From contig NC_088308.1 of the NCBI RefSeq assembly GCF_910592395.1, positions 8,261,001 through 8,325,000 on the forward strand: a stretch of 64,000 nucleotides of DNA. Reading direction: 5' to 3'. Positions 44,058 through 56,443 of the stretch are shown here, piece by piece (the first letter of the stretch is position 1; each line of letters begins with the position of its first letter). Made by a program: the position numbers and the translations under genes. The stretch is from Lineus longissimus. Taxonomy: Eukaryota > Nemertea > Pilidiophora > Heteronemertea > Lineidae. The notes beneath the pieces are model-generated. The model saw only the letters and a program-made list of their open reading frames with translations. It had not been told where the DNA came from and did no database searches.

Positions 44058-46269
44058 TATACTTACTCCCTGGGAAACATGCGTAAGGAGAAGTCGTGTT
44101 GTAGGCCCTGTTTGTAGGATGTACATACATTTAATGGTCAGGTTTTGCAAGGCTACATTTTACGATTTAATGATTACATTTTCAAAGAAATTCAAGCAAA
44201 TTTATGATCAAAGTCAAGCATTTCTAAGTGTTCAGTATTGCATGAAGTACGGCACACTCATATGTACATGTATTGATATATCTGGCAACCCAACCTTGGT
44301 GCACCAGTTTTGACAACATCAATTCATGATCATAAACGTAAAAGGTATTGTATTGCAAAGCCTCAGTATCTAAATCTGCCTAATGGTCAGTTGAATTTGG
44401 TTTGGAGAACATTTTGTTTTGTATTTGAGATATTGAGAGGTGTTTATTTTGATGTGCCAAACTAAGGTATAGTAACCTTCAGCCAAGAACAAACTCGGTA
44501 ATCTCATATTTTTCTGTTAGAATCCAATGTAAAATTAAATTCCAAATATATCTGAGGGTTTCTACCAAATTAAACTTTGATGACAGTTACTCGTGTTAAA
44601 TTTTCGTTGATTTCAAACTCAAAGGTCAGGTCTGTTGTTTTACATAGTGGTATGCTGGCGATGTTAGTTGGCACCCCTCAACCCCAGGTGGTGGCTGAGT
44701 AGAATTTCATACATTAGGCTAATGTTGAGTGCATTGATAAGTTCATCCGGTGCTACACTAGCATTTCTAGTGAGAGCGGGCAACTATGTATTTTAATCAG
44801 CACACATACATACCTGGCCTTTTAGCTTGGTAAAGACACCTAACATGTATTAATTCAGCATTTTGTGAAAAATTAAGGATTGGGATGTTTTTAGTAAATT
44901 TTTCTATTTTGTAGAGCTGAGAGTTTACTCTCTTCTGTTTTTTATGTAAATATAAGTGATGAATAAAAAATATTTCCCTGTTAGCTTTCCAGGCGTGATT
45001 GAAACTGTACATACATTGTGAAATGCACTAATTGTGTTTTTGACGAATTGTTTTTTGCACCAAATCGTTTTGAAACTTTGATCTGATCGTGTATTGTGTA
45101 AATATTTGAATTGACATTGCATCATGAAGGCCACTAGATTATGTTGGACAGAGTTAAAGGGAACCAGTTAAAGATCTTTGTATGCCCGGTTTCTTACATG
45201 TACTAATCTTGACCTTAAGGCCTGTCAGTTTTACATAATGCCCACTGCTATGATACCTCAGCTCCTAAAGGGAGAAGTAATGCAACTCACTGGGTGGCAC
45301 TGATGTGAAATACAAGTATGCCTGAAAAGTTGTTAGAATGTTTAGGGGCATTTTCGGATGCATCACAGACTATTCTCATCAGAAGAACTTGGTGAGTACA
45401 TGTAAGTGCCAGTCAGGCAGTAACTCCTTCTATACCTCCTTGTATCCACAAGCTATCACAAATAAAAAACTAAGGTAGTCCTACCATGACTTTTGTATCA
45501 AAATTCTCAATGAAAAACCTTTCTTATGACATGGTGCTAATACTCGTCACATGATTTTAAGTTTAATTATGAATACCAAAAATGGGTGTTGTTCTCAATG
45601 AGGGCTTCATTGCCATTGGTGGTAGGACTGTGCTGTCATCAGCAGTCCAACAAAAATTGGTCTGTTCAGGGACTCACTCAATGTCGGACGGATAGCTGGA
45701 TATTTTCAACGAATCTCAACATCGGCAACACCTAATCCAAAGTCTATCTTTGGATCTAACGAACTTTCTGAATGTTAAAAAGTGTTATCAGGTTTTTTAT
45801 CAATACTCATTGTTGATCAATGGTTGAGAGAAAACGTTTTTTTTAATTTTCTGCTAGAAAATCGTGCAGACAGATTTTGAAGTATCATTCCACTTGCATT
45901 TACTCCATTTTGCCTGAACAATTTGGCCATTGACAGCTGTCACAAACACGTAATTGACTTAAAAATTTGTTCAGGAAGATATGTTATTAATTGAATTGAT
46001 ATGACCAATCTTCAGTTGGCAGTGACAAATATAAACTTTGTAGACTGTTGCATTTATCTTTTATAGTAGTTATTGTGATCCGGTCATCCTTAACAGTGAT
46101 CACTAGCAGCCACTGAAGTTTTCTGTCTGAGGATGAAACTTTCATGGACAGAGGTTAAATAATCATGCTCTTTTACCCATTCAGGGGCAAATCTAGCGGG
46201 TTGGGGGGGGGGGAAACCCCCAAGAAGTCACCAGAAAAATGTGTTTTGGCCAAATAACAAGCGTCCACT

Positions 46270-46498
46270 AATTGTGACTCGCTCTACCAAAACTAGGCGC
46301 TTGTCGCATCTGAACTTGACAGGTTGATACGGACTCGTTGTTCATTTCCCTATTGTTGACCTTTTGTGAAATCTCTTACAAACTGATTTGGTCACATTCA
46401 ACAAAAGTTCTACAATAGGGAAATGAACAACAAGTCCGTATCAACCTGTCAAGTTCAGATGCGACAAGCGCCTAGTTTTGGTAGAGTGGGTCACAATT
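46270..46498. mobile_element. Foldback MITE (copy 2 of the 32907 family)
   Basis: AATTGTGACTCGCTCTACCA and TGGTAGAGTGGGTCACAATT delimit arms matching those at 32907-33120, including GCGCTTGTCGCATCTGAACT. The loop is longer than in copy 1 (an extra AATCTCTTACAAACTG). The two copies are highly similar, which indicates a recently active family. Confidence 0.9.
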
Positions 46499-46622
46499 TA
46501 GGAAGCCCCATCCTTTTCCTCAAAGTCAAATCCTGTGGACGCTTGTAACTTCGGACAACACCTCCCTTATCTTGCACTCAAATGTCATGTAGTGTTTATG
46601 AAATGTGTCTAATGTCCTACTT

Positions 46623-46676
46623 ATTAGCTCACCTCTTAGCAGAGGTGAGCTTATCCCATACCGTGGCGTCCGTCGT

Positions 46677-46711
<35 letters not shown>

Positions 46712-47755
46712 CGTCGTCGTCCGTCGTCCGTTAGCAGGGCACGTTTCGTAACTGTTAGAGCTATTGAGTTGAAACTTGGTACACATGTACCCTTATGTAA
46801 TGACACCTTGGAGACCAAGTTTCGGTCCGATTTGTTTCATGGTTTGGCCACCAGGGGGCCAAACGTTAAAAGTGAAAATATGCAATATCTCCCTTAATAG
46901 TAGTCGGGAAATTTTGAAAAAAATATGGTAGGTACTTCTAGCAAAGGTGCATCATATATCCTCCGGGTTTTTGATTTGACCTCCTTTTCAAGGTCACAGA
47001 GGTCAAATGGTGTAAATTGGCCGTTAGGATGTAACGATGGCACGTTTCTAAACTGCAATGACTATTGATACCAAATTTAATACACATTTACCCCTTAGTC
47101 AGGTGATCTCAGGGACCGATGTTTGGTCCAATATGATTCACCACTTGACCACCAGGGGGCAAAATCCTAAAACCTTAAAAATGTGATTATTCCTTAACTT
47201 CTTGCCCGATTGCCACCAATTTGATATCATGGGTACATCTAACCACCATACAGTATATGTCGCACAGGTTTTTAATTTGACCTTCTTGTCAAGGTCACAG
47301 AGGTCAAATGGCGTAAATTCGCCGTCAGGCCGTAACTATGGCACGTTTCTTAACTGCAATGACTATTGATCACAAATTAAGGACACATGTACCACTTGGT
47401 CAGGTGATCTCAGGTACCGAAGTTTGGTGCGATCTGATTTGCCGTTTGGCCTCCAGGGAGGGGGCCAAATCCTAAATTCTTCAAAATGCCATTATTCCTA
47501 GTAATGACTTGCCCGATTTTATATCATAGGTACATCTAATTCTAACAACCATTCAATGTGTCACCCGGGTCTTCTTTGGTTTGACCTACTTTTCAAGGTC
47601 ACAGAGGTCGAATGTACTGTAAATTGGCCATTTTGGGGAAATTGTAATTGCTTGGACCTACATCAAACCTAACACTACATGACACAATACCATGCTCTTT
47701 ATCCATCTTTCCTCCACATGAGGTGAGCACAATGGCCCTGGCCATTTCATTTCGT
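46623..47755. repeat. Dispersed element bounded by AGCTCACC...GGTGAGC, with three ~300-bp modules (E2)
   Basis: It starts ATTAGCTCACCTCTTAGCAG, continues into AGGTGAGC, then a (CGTCGT)n/(CCGTCGT)n tract at 46670-46730. It ends near AGGTGAGCACAATGGCCCTG at about 47720-47740. The interior consists of three related segments starting near 46738, 47040 and 47340. Each opens with GGCACGTTTC(T)TAACTGCAATGA or similar, contains AGGTGATCTCAGGGACCGA-type sequence and CCACCAGGGGGC, and ends with AAGGTCACAGAGGTCAAATG. There is no open reading frame. Class unknown; it shares end logic with 35950 and 48957. Confidence 0.7.
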
Positions 47756-48956
47756 TATTTTGACGGCTTTAAACCTCGGTGGACGCTAGTGGACACTGTT
47801 TAAGATGGCCCTTTGTAATTAGGTGTACATATTCTTTCTTTGTTAGAAGTATAGTGTGCTAAAGAATTGATACTCAAGGAAATAGGGAAAAACCAGAAAA
47901 CTACACAAGGCCTGGGGGAACCCTGACCATATTATCCATTTCGTTCTTATCATGGTTTGCCAGATTATGAATTCTCTCCACTGGCAGTGTCTTTACAAAT
48001 CCACCCAAGTCTCTGTTCACCCAAACACAACTCGCAACATTTTTTTGGACGATTCCTTTGTACATGAAAATTGCAGTGCGAGGGCGGGTCACTGGAAGTG
48101 ACAGAAAATAGGGGGTAAACTAAATTGTTTCCTTCTTGGAGTTGTGATTGGCATGGCATAAAGTGTGTGGTTTTCTGGTTTTTTGAGATGGACATATTTA
48201 CTTGATAGTTATGGACCAAAAGTGAAGGGACTAAGTTTTGACTGATAGTAGCAGAGAGAATTAACTTGTTTTAAATGGAGACTATAGGTAGAAGCCAGGG
48301 TGGCCAAGATTTAAGTTTTTTGAAGTGACCGATATAGGTATCTTTGTCATCTCAGAGTACATCCACAATATTCGTGCTTGAATGAAAAATATTTTATCAC
48401 GAAGTTAACCAGACCCATGCATAACTGCTGTACACAAGTTACCTGGAATCCACCAATTGGTCCCCCTAGTTCCTCCCTATAGTCGGTGATTAAAAAGTAT
48501 ATTTTATTGATGTGTTATTAATGGCAGCAAAATTAAATTAATAATCAAAAGTTAAATACTCCTTAGAAACTAGAACAATGTTGGGCTCGCTTCTGTCTTC
48601 AGTGTTTCTCATTACCCGAGTCGATCAAGGTATTTTGAGTATTTTCTGTGATGAGGGGTCATCTTCTCAATTGATATGCTGTAAACTGTCAAATTATCAC
48701 AAGAATTTTATTTTGTCAATTTTGCAGTCAAGATTGAGTTGCGAAGAAAATGATTATCTTATTCTAAAACAGAGGAATTTCATTATCCTCCAAAATGAAA
48801 AAATGAAAATGTCTATTATTTTGACAAATTGTGAAAATAACAAGTTGCGAAAATTTGGTGGTTTTATTAAGTAGAAAGAAAGGCCTTCTTTCCTGCTCCT
48901 TTTTAGGCAACCTTGTAAATGATTTAGGGTGTGAATATTCAATGCATGTTTACCTT
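47756..48956. other. Stretch with nothing recognised
   Basis: AT-rich sequence between two dispersed elements. Overlapping short frames on the minus strand near 47901-48219 and the plus strand near 48578-48874 show no domain or splice support. Confidence 0.4.
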
Positions 48957-51340
48957 TTTTAGCTCAGCTGACAAAGTCAGCGGAGCTAGTAGTATAGCTG
49001 TTCAAATGGTGTCCGTCCTGCAATCCATCCATCCATCCATCCATCCATCTAGGGACCCATCTGTGGACAAAATTGGACATTTCTGACCGGGAAGGCCTAG
49101 CCACTTCGTTGACGGTGGTAAATTAGGAGTTGCCCAAGGTGAACTCAAAAAACGAAAAATCAGCGCGATCCGACCTGTATTAAGAGAATGAGGTCATTTC
49201 GCGTTTAGATTTCTTTCCCTTTTTACCTCGGTCCACAGAGCAAATATTGTTTTCAAATGTGGCTGAATATTTTTAAATATTTTTTCATTTTTTATTTTTA
49301 ATGGAATTAATATAGTTTTCACCGCCAGTTGGCGCTGCAGGCACATTGCCTGAATTTTGGCGATTTCAAATTTGGCGGTGGCTTAACTTTTTTGCAAGCA
49401 GTGCCGCTGATTGGCCGATCGATATTTGTGGAATTTGTGAAATTCGGTTTTCAAACGTGCCGATGATGCAAGCGATCTCGCGTGAATTTTGCAAGTCCTG
49501 ATATGTCGACCGGGTGTCAAAATCACTCGCCTAAATTCAATTCAAAGATCGAAAATGATATCTGAACTTAGTTTCAAATAGCCTACGCAATTATCATTTC
49601 GGTGATATATAATGCATGCATGTAATAATTGATTAATCTGCCTAAAACGCGCAATTAAAACGGCGAAAGATCGTGATAAACACTCTGGTGGTGGTCGCAC
49701 TAAATAACGACCGGTAGGGCCCGGCGTGTGGCGGAGAAAAAAAGGTAGCGCCCGGAGGTTGAAACGGGATTTTTATGCACTTTTAACTGTATATATATGT
49801 TGTTTAGATGTATTTCTAACAGTTCTGTAACTTTGATGACCAAGCTTGCACCCAAAGTTGGTAAAATTGATGCTTGTTTATGGACTGCGCTAGCGACCGG
49901 AGAATTCGCCGTCGGCCATTTTGGGACGGTCCCTGAGTTGTTGTGGTTGGCAATTTATTTTGCAACAAATCTCGCCATTTACGTTTGTTTACAATTATTT
50001 TGAAAGTCACATTATGACATCGTAGTATGAATTCCACTGCAGTTTCGTTACGCAGCAATGCTCATGTCCTGTACTGTCTGTACACTGCGCTGTGCATGCA
50101 TGGCTGTACTGTAGGCTGTAAAAAAGACAAAAACGATAGCCAAAAGGACAGGCTTAGAGTATAACTCAACAGGCCCTCATGATCCATTTGATGGACACCT
50201 TATTTGATAGTACCTCATCATTAAGTCCACTAGATCCTGTTCTGTCACATGTCGTAGACGATAGACAATTTTCAAAATGTAGTACACCACTCGCTCATCT
50301 TTAAGCCCAACTTGGCTCACATCATGTGGGCACGGTTAGCTGTTGAGTGTTATGGTTCAGTCTGTGAGACTAATTTAAAGAGGTTACACTTTTATTTTGA
50401 ATTGGAAAACAACCCCCAGGACTGACTTTTCACTGAGTGATAAGTGTGCCCTTCGAAGGTTAAGTCTCTTTCTGGATTTGCTTCCATAGATGCCTTGTTC
50501 AGGATATCATCTGACCGATGCCTGATCAAGCACAGACTGTATCCGGTGGTGTACATTTCCCCGTCTATGTCACCCTTTTTTATTCAGTCAGTGTTAATTT
50601 CTCTTCTCTTTTTTTACAGATTAACTGTTGTTGGTTATTGCAAGAGGAGTCGTTGGCACATTTCAAGTCCAGGAAAGCACTTGCTGTTCCCACATTCAGA
50701 GTAAGGTGTGCTTACTCGTTTTACTGCTTTCCATTCCTGGAGAGCGTTATCAAATATCTGCCGCAAGGCAACAAATAACTGCCGCAAGGCGCTTCAAATA
50801 TCTGCCGAAAGGCATCAAATATCTGCCGCACTAATAAAGTTCATTTTATTAACCAACTCTTTATCTTCTTTTCTTCACATACAAAAAAAAGACCGTCCCA
50901 AACATTTGGCTGCATTCACTTCATCAATGTCCAGACAACAGTCGGTTCATTTGACCATCGTAAAGCACCAGGCCCCACCTCACAAAATACACTGTAATAA
51001 TTATGTACCTTGTGTCCATGTGCATGTTATTAGTTCCACCTACGCTGCATGAAGACAAGGACTCCACTCTTTGACGTCACCACACAACTCCTTGACGTCA
51101 TCACACACCCCACTACTGCAACGGCAATAGAAATGACTTTACGTCATAATACCAGGGTGACGTCAACTCAGTACTTCAGCATGCACTGATATAGAAAGAA
51201 GGTCTTTCGCATCAGCACTTCTGCGTGCTAGACGTTATAGCTTCACGTTGCCTCATAATAACGGTACCGACACACACTTGGCCCTTGCCTTCACCTATCC
51301 ATTTCAGCTGAGCGCCAGGCCCTTGGGCCTCTTGTTTTCA
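48957..51340. repeat. 2.4-kb element bounded by AGCTCAGCTGA...TCAGCTGAGCG (E3)
   Basis: It starts TTTTTTAGCTCAGCTGACAA and ends TTTCAGCTGAGCGCCAGGCC followed by CTTGGGCCTCTTGTTTT. The ends match the short relic at 35950-36025. Near the left end is an (ATCC)n tract (49024-49050), which parallels the (GTC)n tract at the same relative position in the 46.6-kb element. The interior also holds a 22-bp tandem (AAATATCTGCCGCAAGGC) at 50751-50832. Open frames inside are short. I cannot assign a transposon class. Confidence 0.65.
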
Positions 51341-53289
51341 GTCTATTCTATTCCTAGTGTCTAAATCTCAATGTTTTCTTGTGTGTTTTCTCCTGTCATA
51401 AAAATTTCTCAGATATCAGGTTTAAAAAGTTTTATGGTGTCATCTCCACTGCCTCTCACTCATACACTTTAAAGCTTTAAAAGTCTAATAAGGTTCCTGT
51501 TGAGACTTAACGACCCAGTCGAATATGGACAATTTTATTGGTCCTCTAACCATGAAATCTCTCGCCTTTTATTCTTCTCTCTTGTCAACTGGTTATGAGT
51601 GTCGTCCATTGTAATTGTATGAAGTGTAATTGTAACGAAAAGAGTCTGGCTGTCTATTTTTGTTATGATATACGTGTATTCTATACTCGCATGAACATTA
51701 AGCTTGACTACAGGTTGTCTCAGAAAGAACTGCCATAGAATTATGTGCAGTTGGTCTTAGAAGCATGTTGGTCATGTATTATCTTTCCTGCAACTATTTT
51801 ACGCCCAACAGAACACCATTCAAGTAAATTGTGTTGTCGGAATTCCTTATGTGGGCACCCTGTACATGTATCTAAACATGTCTCCATCAGTTTGGGATAA
51901 AATCTCATGTTTGCATTTATCTCATACAACATAATACTTTGTGTCTTCTTGTATAACTTTGTGTCTTCTTGTATAACTTTGTGTCTTCCTTAATGCCTTG
52001 TTATGCTTCTAGTGTTCTCATACAGTCTGGCGGAGGCAACTTGAAATTTAAACATCTCATAGCCACTTTAACCAATATTTCTCATAATTTGGTGCTTTCC
52101 ATCATTTTGTGTCTTCTTCCTATGTGCATAGTGTCATTGCCCATCAAAAAGTTGAACAAATCAAAAAGTTAAACAAATCTTCTGTCTCACTGGTGGCAAA
52201 ATGTTCCCAGTTTTGTTATCTTTGTTTCATATTGAATACACAAATTGCATCATTTCAATTTTTACATGTTTTGTTGAGAAAAAAGGTGATTTGGCAATAT
52301 GGACGATTCCTCCAGAATCATATCAGTAAACACCCTGGTTTGTCTAATTGAATATGCCAGTTCTGGGCAACAGTAGACATGCTGGAACACTTTGTCCGAG
52401 AAATTTTGTTTGGGTCAAAGGCAATTCTTTGAGTCCTTCACTCCTGTTTTATCAATGCCCCAGTTTTTGATAATTGATTGAACAGGTGTAATAAAATCAA
52501 CTTGGTGATGGTTATGAATTAGTTGTGAACTTCCTGAAGGAGTCCCGAGCAAAATAAGACAAGTCCTCATGACTTAGATTGTTTTGTAAGGGACTTTGAG
52601 TCATAAACACACAGATGAACAAACAATCTACTCGTACTCACCATGGCTGATTGTGAGGCAAGGATGGTGATAATCAAGGTATTTTTTCCAATTTGGAGAT
52701 TTTTCACAATAATGTAATAAGAAATCGGATGTCTACAATGTTGTGTATACATACGTAGTTGGCTGATTTCTTTCATGTTGTGAGTTGATATATTTGCTTT
52801 GAGCACCGAATCAGAACTGGAGGTGACCAAAAAAAATCGTCTAAAAATGATTAATTAAAAAATGATTAATTAAAAAATGATTGTTGGTGGAGTTTTGTAA
52901 ATCATGTAATCCAAGACTTTTGTATATGATTGAAGAGTAATATTTGTAATTGAGTGTCATAATTATCATATTTTTGTATAATTGTGTGTGGGAGTACTCG
53001 GGATCACGTTAAGGTGAAAATGTGACTTGTTTTTTGGAACACCTTGTACGCAAATTGATATGATATAATGGTGGTCGTCTCTTCATCATCGATGCCCAAT
53101 AGAGCGACCCTTATAGAATGGAGAATACAGATTTTCGGTAACAGCAGACCCTCCAATGCCTTAGTGGCCGGTAAAATTGTCGGGTGTGTGGTGAATGGAT
53201 AACACCCCTCAGAAATTAATTTGAGAAAAGTTCAGGTGGGGCTCCTGTTATTGAAAATCTATTTCCTACTCTAAAAGACTAAGTGGGAT

Positions 53290-53480
53290 CATTGCCTGGA
53301 CACTGTGTTACTGATCTGGTAGGCCTAGGTAGTGCATTACAACAATCTTCACTGAAAATCCATGTTGTCGAGGAGTTGGTCATGCAGTGCCACACCTCAA
53401 CTCAGCCTAGATGGACCAAGCAGGGATTCGAATAGGCTTGGGATTGCAAGATGGGTGCCCTAACCAGTGAGGATGTAAAA
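53290..53480 (-). mobile_element. tRNA-derived SINE
   Basis: Read on the minus strand, ATCCTCACTGGTTAGGGCAC resembles a tRNA A-box region. About 30 bases on, CCTATTCGAATCCCTGC matches a B box (TTCGAATCC). This is followed by a non-tRNA body extending to about 53290. The spacing is that of a tRNA head, but the arms do not form a complete cloverleaf, so this is a retroposed SINE and not a tRNA gene. Confidence 0.6.
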
Positions 53481-55230
53481 GTAAGACTCTCATTATTCAT
53501 CTTGCATGTGATCCTGAGTTTTCCCATCGCTTTTATAACGGGTCTTTACTGCACAAGAAAACAAGACATGTATAAATCAGTGGCCACAGAACAATATGAG
53601 CCTGGTTGTAACAATATAATTCTACATGTTTGTTCCATGGTTTGTACTGTAGTTATCATCTCGTCAATCATTATTTGTAACCTGGCTTTGAACTAATGAG
53701 ACAAAACAACCTTACTTACTCAAGTAACTTTGTCCCGACATCAATTTCCCATGTGTAGTGAAAGTACATGCGTGTCAGTTCTGCTATTGCATATTGAGCC
53801 AATTTGAGACCAATTATTGCGCAGTCAAGGATTTCAGTTGCATGATTTTGGGTACACCCTGTGTTTCTTAATTTGCGCTGTCGTGGCCATTGTGTATTTC
53901 AGTTTTCATCCTCTGTGGGTCAAGAATCAAATTGAGGTGTGGACTATTTTTCTCATTTTAAATGTTGAGGAGGGAACTTCTCTTCAATCCTAGATGGATT
54001 ATTCTGCGCAGCTGAACTTACACAAAAATCTACGCTATTAGCAAATAGTTGTGCCCAATATTTCATTTTGTGCATAGTGAATTCAATTTGGGCTTTAAAG
54101 GTTTAGCTGACATGTAATTGAAAGGCCTGCCTACATGTATGTTCATTTTAAAACAAGAATAAGCTACACGACTTGTTCAAAACAGGAAATCTCTGAGCAA
54201 AACAATCTTCCAGCCTCATCTAATGGGATCCCTTACATGACATACACTCATGAAGCAATGGAAGTGTCATTATTGTAATTGCTGAGAACAATTTTCAAAA
54301 AGAATTTTCAATCTATTTTTGTTGCTTTGAGGTTTTCTCATGAATAACTGACAACTGAATTGATTTTGTATACTTAGTTCATTATTTACACTATTACAGT
54401 CCATTTATTTTTGTTAGCATCATTATTAATAGAAATATTTCTATATCAAAAGGTCACAAAAATCTATCTATCGCTGTGGACAAGCTAAAAAGTTATATAC
54501 TGGTATGTGTATTTTCGGAACATGATTATTCCAGTTTAAGATTCTTGTCCTGCAGATGCATCAACTGAAGAAAATCTGACACATTCTGGTTTTCCTCATT
54601 GACAAACACAGCTGGACATTTTGCTCAGACGCTGTTCGAAACAGATGCCACCATCAGCCAACTGTGAAATTAGCATTACACAAAGATTTAGCAAATCACT
54701 CATTTTCACTTGGCAAATGACTTAATATTGCCTTTGCTGCCAAAATTAATTGGTTAATGCTTTTAATGATTTGATGATTCATTTGCGAAAATCGTCAAAA
54801 TAGAATGCTGATGAAAATTTCACAGTTCATAGTATCAGCGCTATCTGTTCTGTTACAATAGCAGTGTTAGGACTTGATGCGAACGTTACTGCTAACTCGA
54901 ATTGATCAACATGGTCCTAGTCCCATTCTTGTCTATAGCTTTTAAGCTTGCCGACAGTGTCTATCATAACTGTTACTACTATATCCGTGTGTCTGTTACT
55001 TATTTGTAATGTACAAATGTAAAGGATGAGTATGTTGAAGTGTTCTAGTATGTGTTAAAGTAATGATATCGTATGAAGCTGTTCTGCCAGTACATGTAGA
55101 TATTCAAGTTATGACCTTTGTGAGTTGTTCCAGTGATGTAATCTGCTGTGACACAATCGTTGTGTAATAAAATTAAAAGCTGAAGTTGAGTGTGAGATTT
55201 CGGTGTATGCTGGTGTGATGCTTTCCAAGG

Positions 55231-55360
55231 TAATGGGTGATATGAATAAAGACTAGCAAATGCTTTTATCTAAAACTCCATGTACATTATTTTACACTAG
55301 GCCTTTCTGTACAAAATTGAAGTAAAAGCATTTGCTAGTCTTTATTCATATCACTCATTA
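55231..55360. mobile_element. Hairpin element with 37-bp arms
   Basis: AATGGGTGATATGAATAAAG, extended by ACTAGCAAATGCTTTTA (55232-55268), has a complement at 55323-55359 with a single mismatch. TA lies at both outer borders. The AATAAA hexamer occurs inside the left arm. This is probably a small TA-inserting MITE. Confidence 0.8.
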
Positions 55361-56443
55361 TCTCAAAATTGATCGATGACTGAAGCGATGAATTTTTTCC
55401 CCCTCTATCAATGAATGCCAAGTTTCAACAAATTTGCATGTATGATAACTTCACTCGGCATTGTGCACATAATTTTACTGAATTTCTATTTTCCTGAACA
55501 GGTGCAACTCCTGTAGAGCCAGTAAATACATAGTGTGTACCCCCTTTAAGCTCTTTTCTGATGCTTCCAGTCGTCGCCAGCCAGTCAAAATTCTGGTACA
55601 CCTCAAAGTCCCTCCCGGTTTCTGTGGAAACCATTTAATTTGAGGGGTTTTTGCACCTGATCAAGCATAATCTTATCCATCCATTCCATGATGAAATCAA
55701 GGCATACAAAAAAATAAAGAGAACAAATTTGATAATTCTCATAAGAAATAAAATTTTAATTCTCAACGATAAACTAATGATGTCACACTCTCAGGCTGAC
55801 TTTCAAGGAGAGACTGTAATATGGAGTTTTCAACAGACCTGTTAGGACTGACTCCCTGCCTAATACCATTTAGGCCCGATGGGTGGCGTTAAATGTAACG
55901 CATGACTTGGCAGAAAGCGATCGAGTGACGTGTTTCCCAATTTGGTTTCAGCCACATCGGAACTGCACTTGGTGCAGCAGTTATTCGGTCACATATTTTT
56001 ATGTCAAATTTCTGCGCCTTTTGTATGAACTCTCTATTCATATAGAAACTCTGACATGGGGAACATTTGAAGAAAAAAAGCATAGTCAGACACCTATGAA
56101 AAGCGAGATTTCTTTGATGAATGATCAGGCGAAGACAGTTTGTATGAGTAAAAAGAGGGAAACGTGTATGGAGAAGGAGGAGGCTGTGGAACATTACAAG
56201 CGTCATTCGCATTGCAGTCGGACGCTTCCACTCTCTGGTTCCACTCACCACTATTGTTCATGTATCGTGAGACAATAAACCCAACCGTACTGCATCCCAA
56301 AAAGCCCAAATGGCTGGGGAAATTTATCAGTGTTTCTGTAGCTCTTCGTTTTGCTCTGTCCGATTCTTGCTACACTCGGACTGAAATATCACGTCATCAT
56401 CCGAGTGCCGTTTTCTCGTGAAATGATGTGATCCATTCTTAGG

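Larger units (their letters stand above)
41976..46269. other. 3' flank / possible 3' UTR of TMEM184B
   Basis: Apart from the 54-bp array and the foldback element listed separately, this stretch has no supported exon. It is AT-rich with scattered AATAAA hexamers (for example near 44961), so the transcript end cannot be fixed by eye. The open frames seen are short and unlike protein. Confidence 0.45.
51341..56443. other. Long non-coding stretch
   Basis: This stretch contains small tandem repeats (TTGTGTCTTCTTGTATAACT three times at 51943-51990, and AAAAATGATTAATT three times at 52840-52880), a SINE at 53.3-53.5 kb and a hairpin element at 55.2-55.4 kb. Antiparallel open frames at 55883-56278 and 55889-56251 overlap fully, show no domain and are not called. 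Nothing else is supported. Confidence 0.4.

Noticed and set aside
46526-46786. Minus-strand frame with a poly-Asp run
   Set aside because: The Asp run is the translation of the (GTC)n microsatellite within a dispersed element.
55883-56278. Plus-strand 131-codon and minus-strand 120-codon ORFs
   Set aside because: They are mutually antisense, without domain, promoter or splice support. Either could be a chance frame in a GC-moderate stretch.
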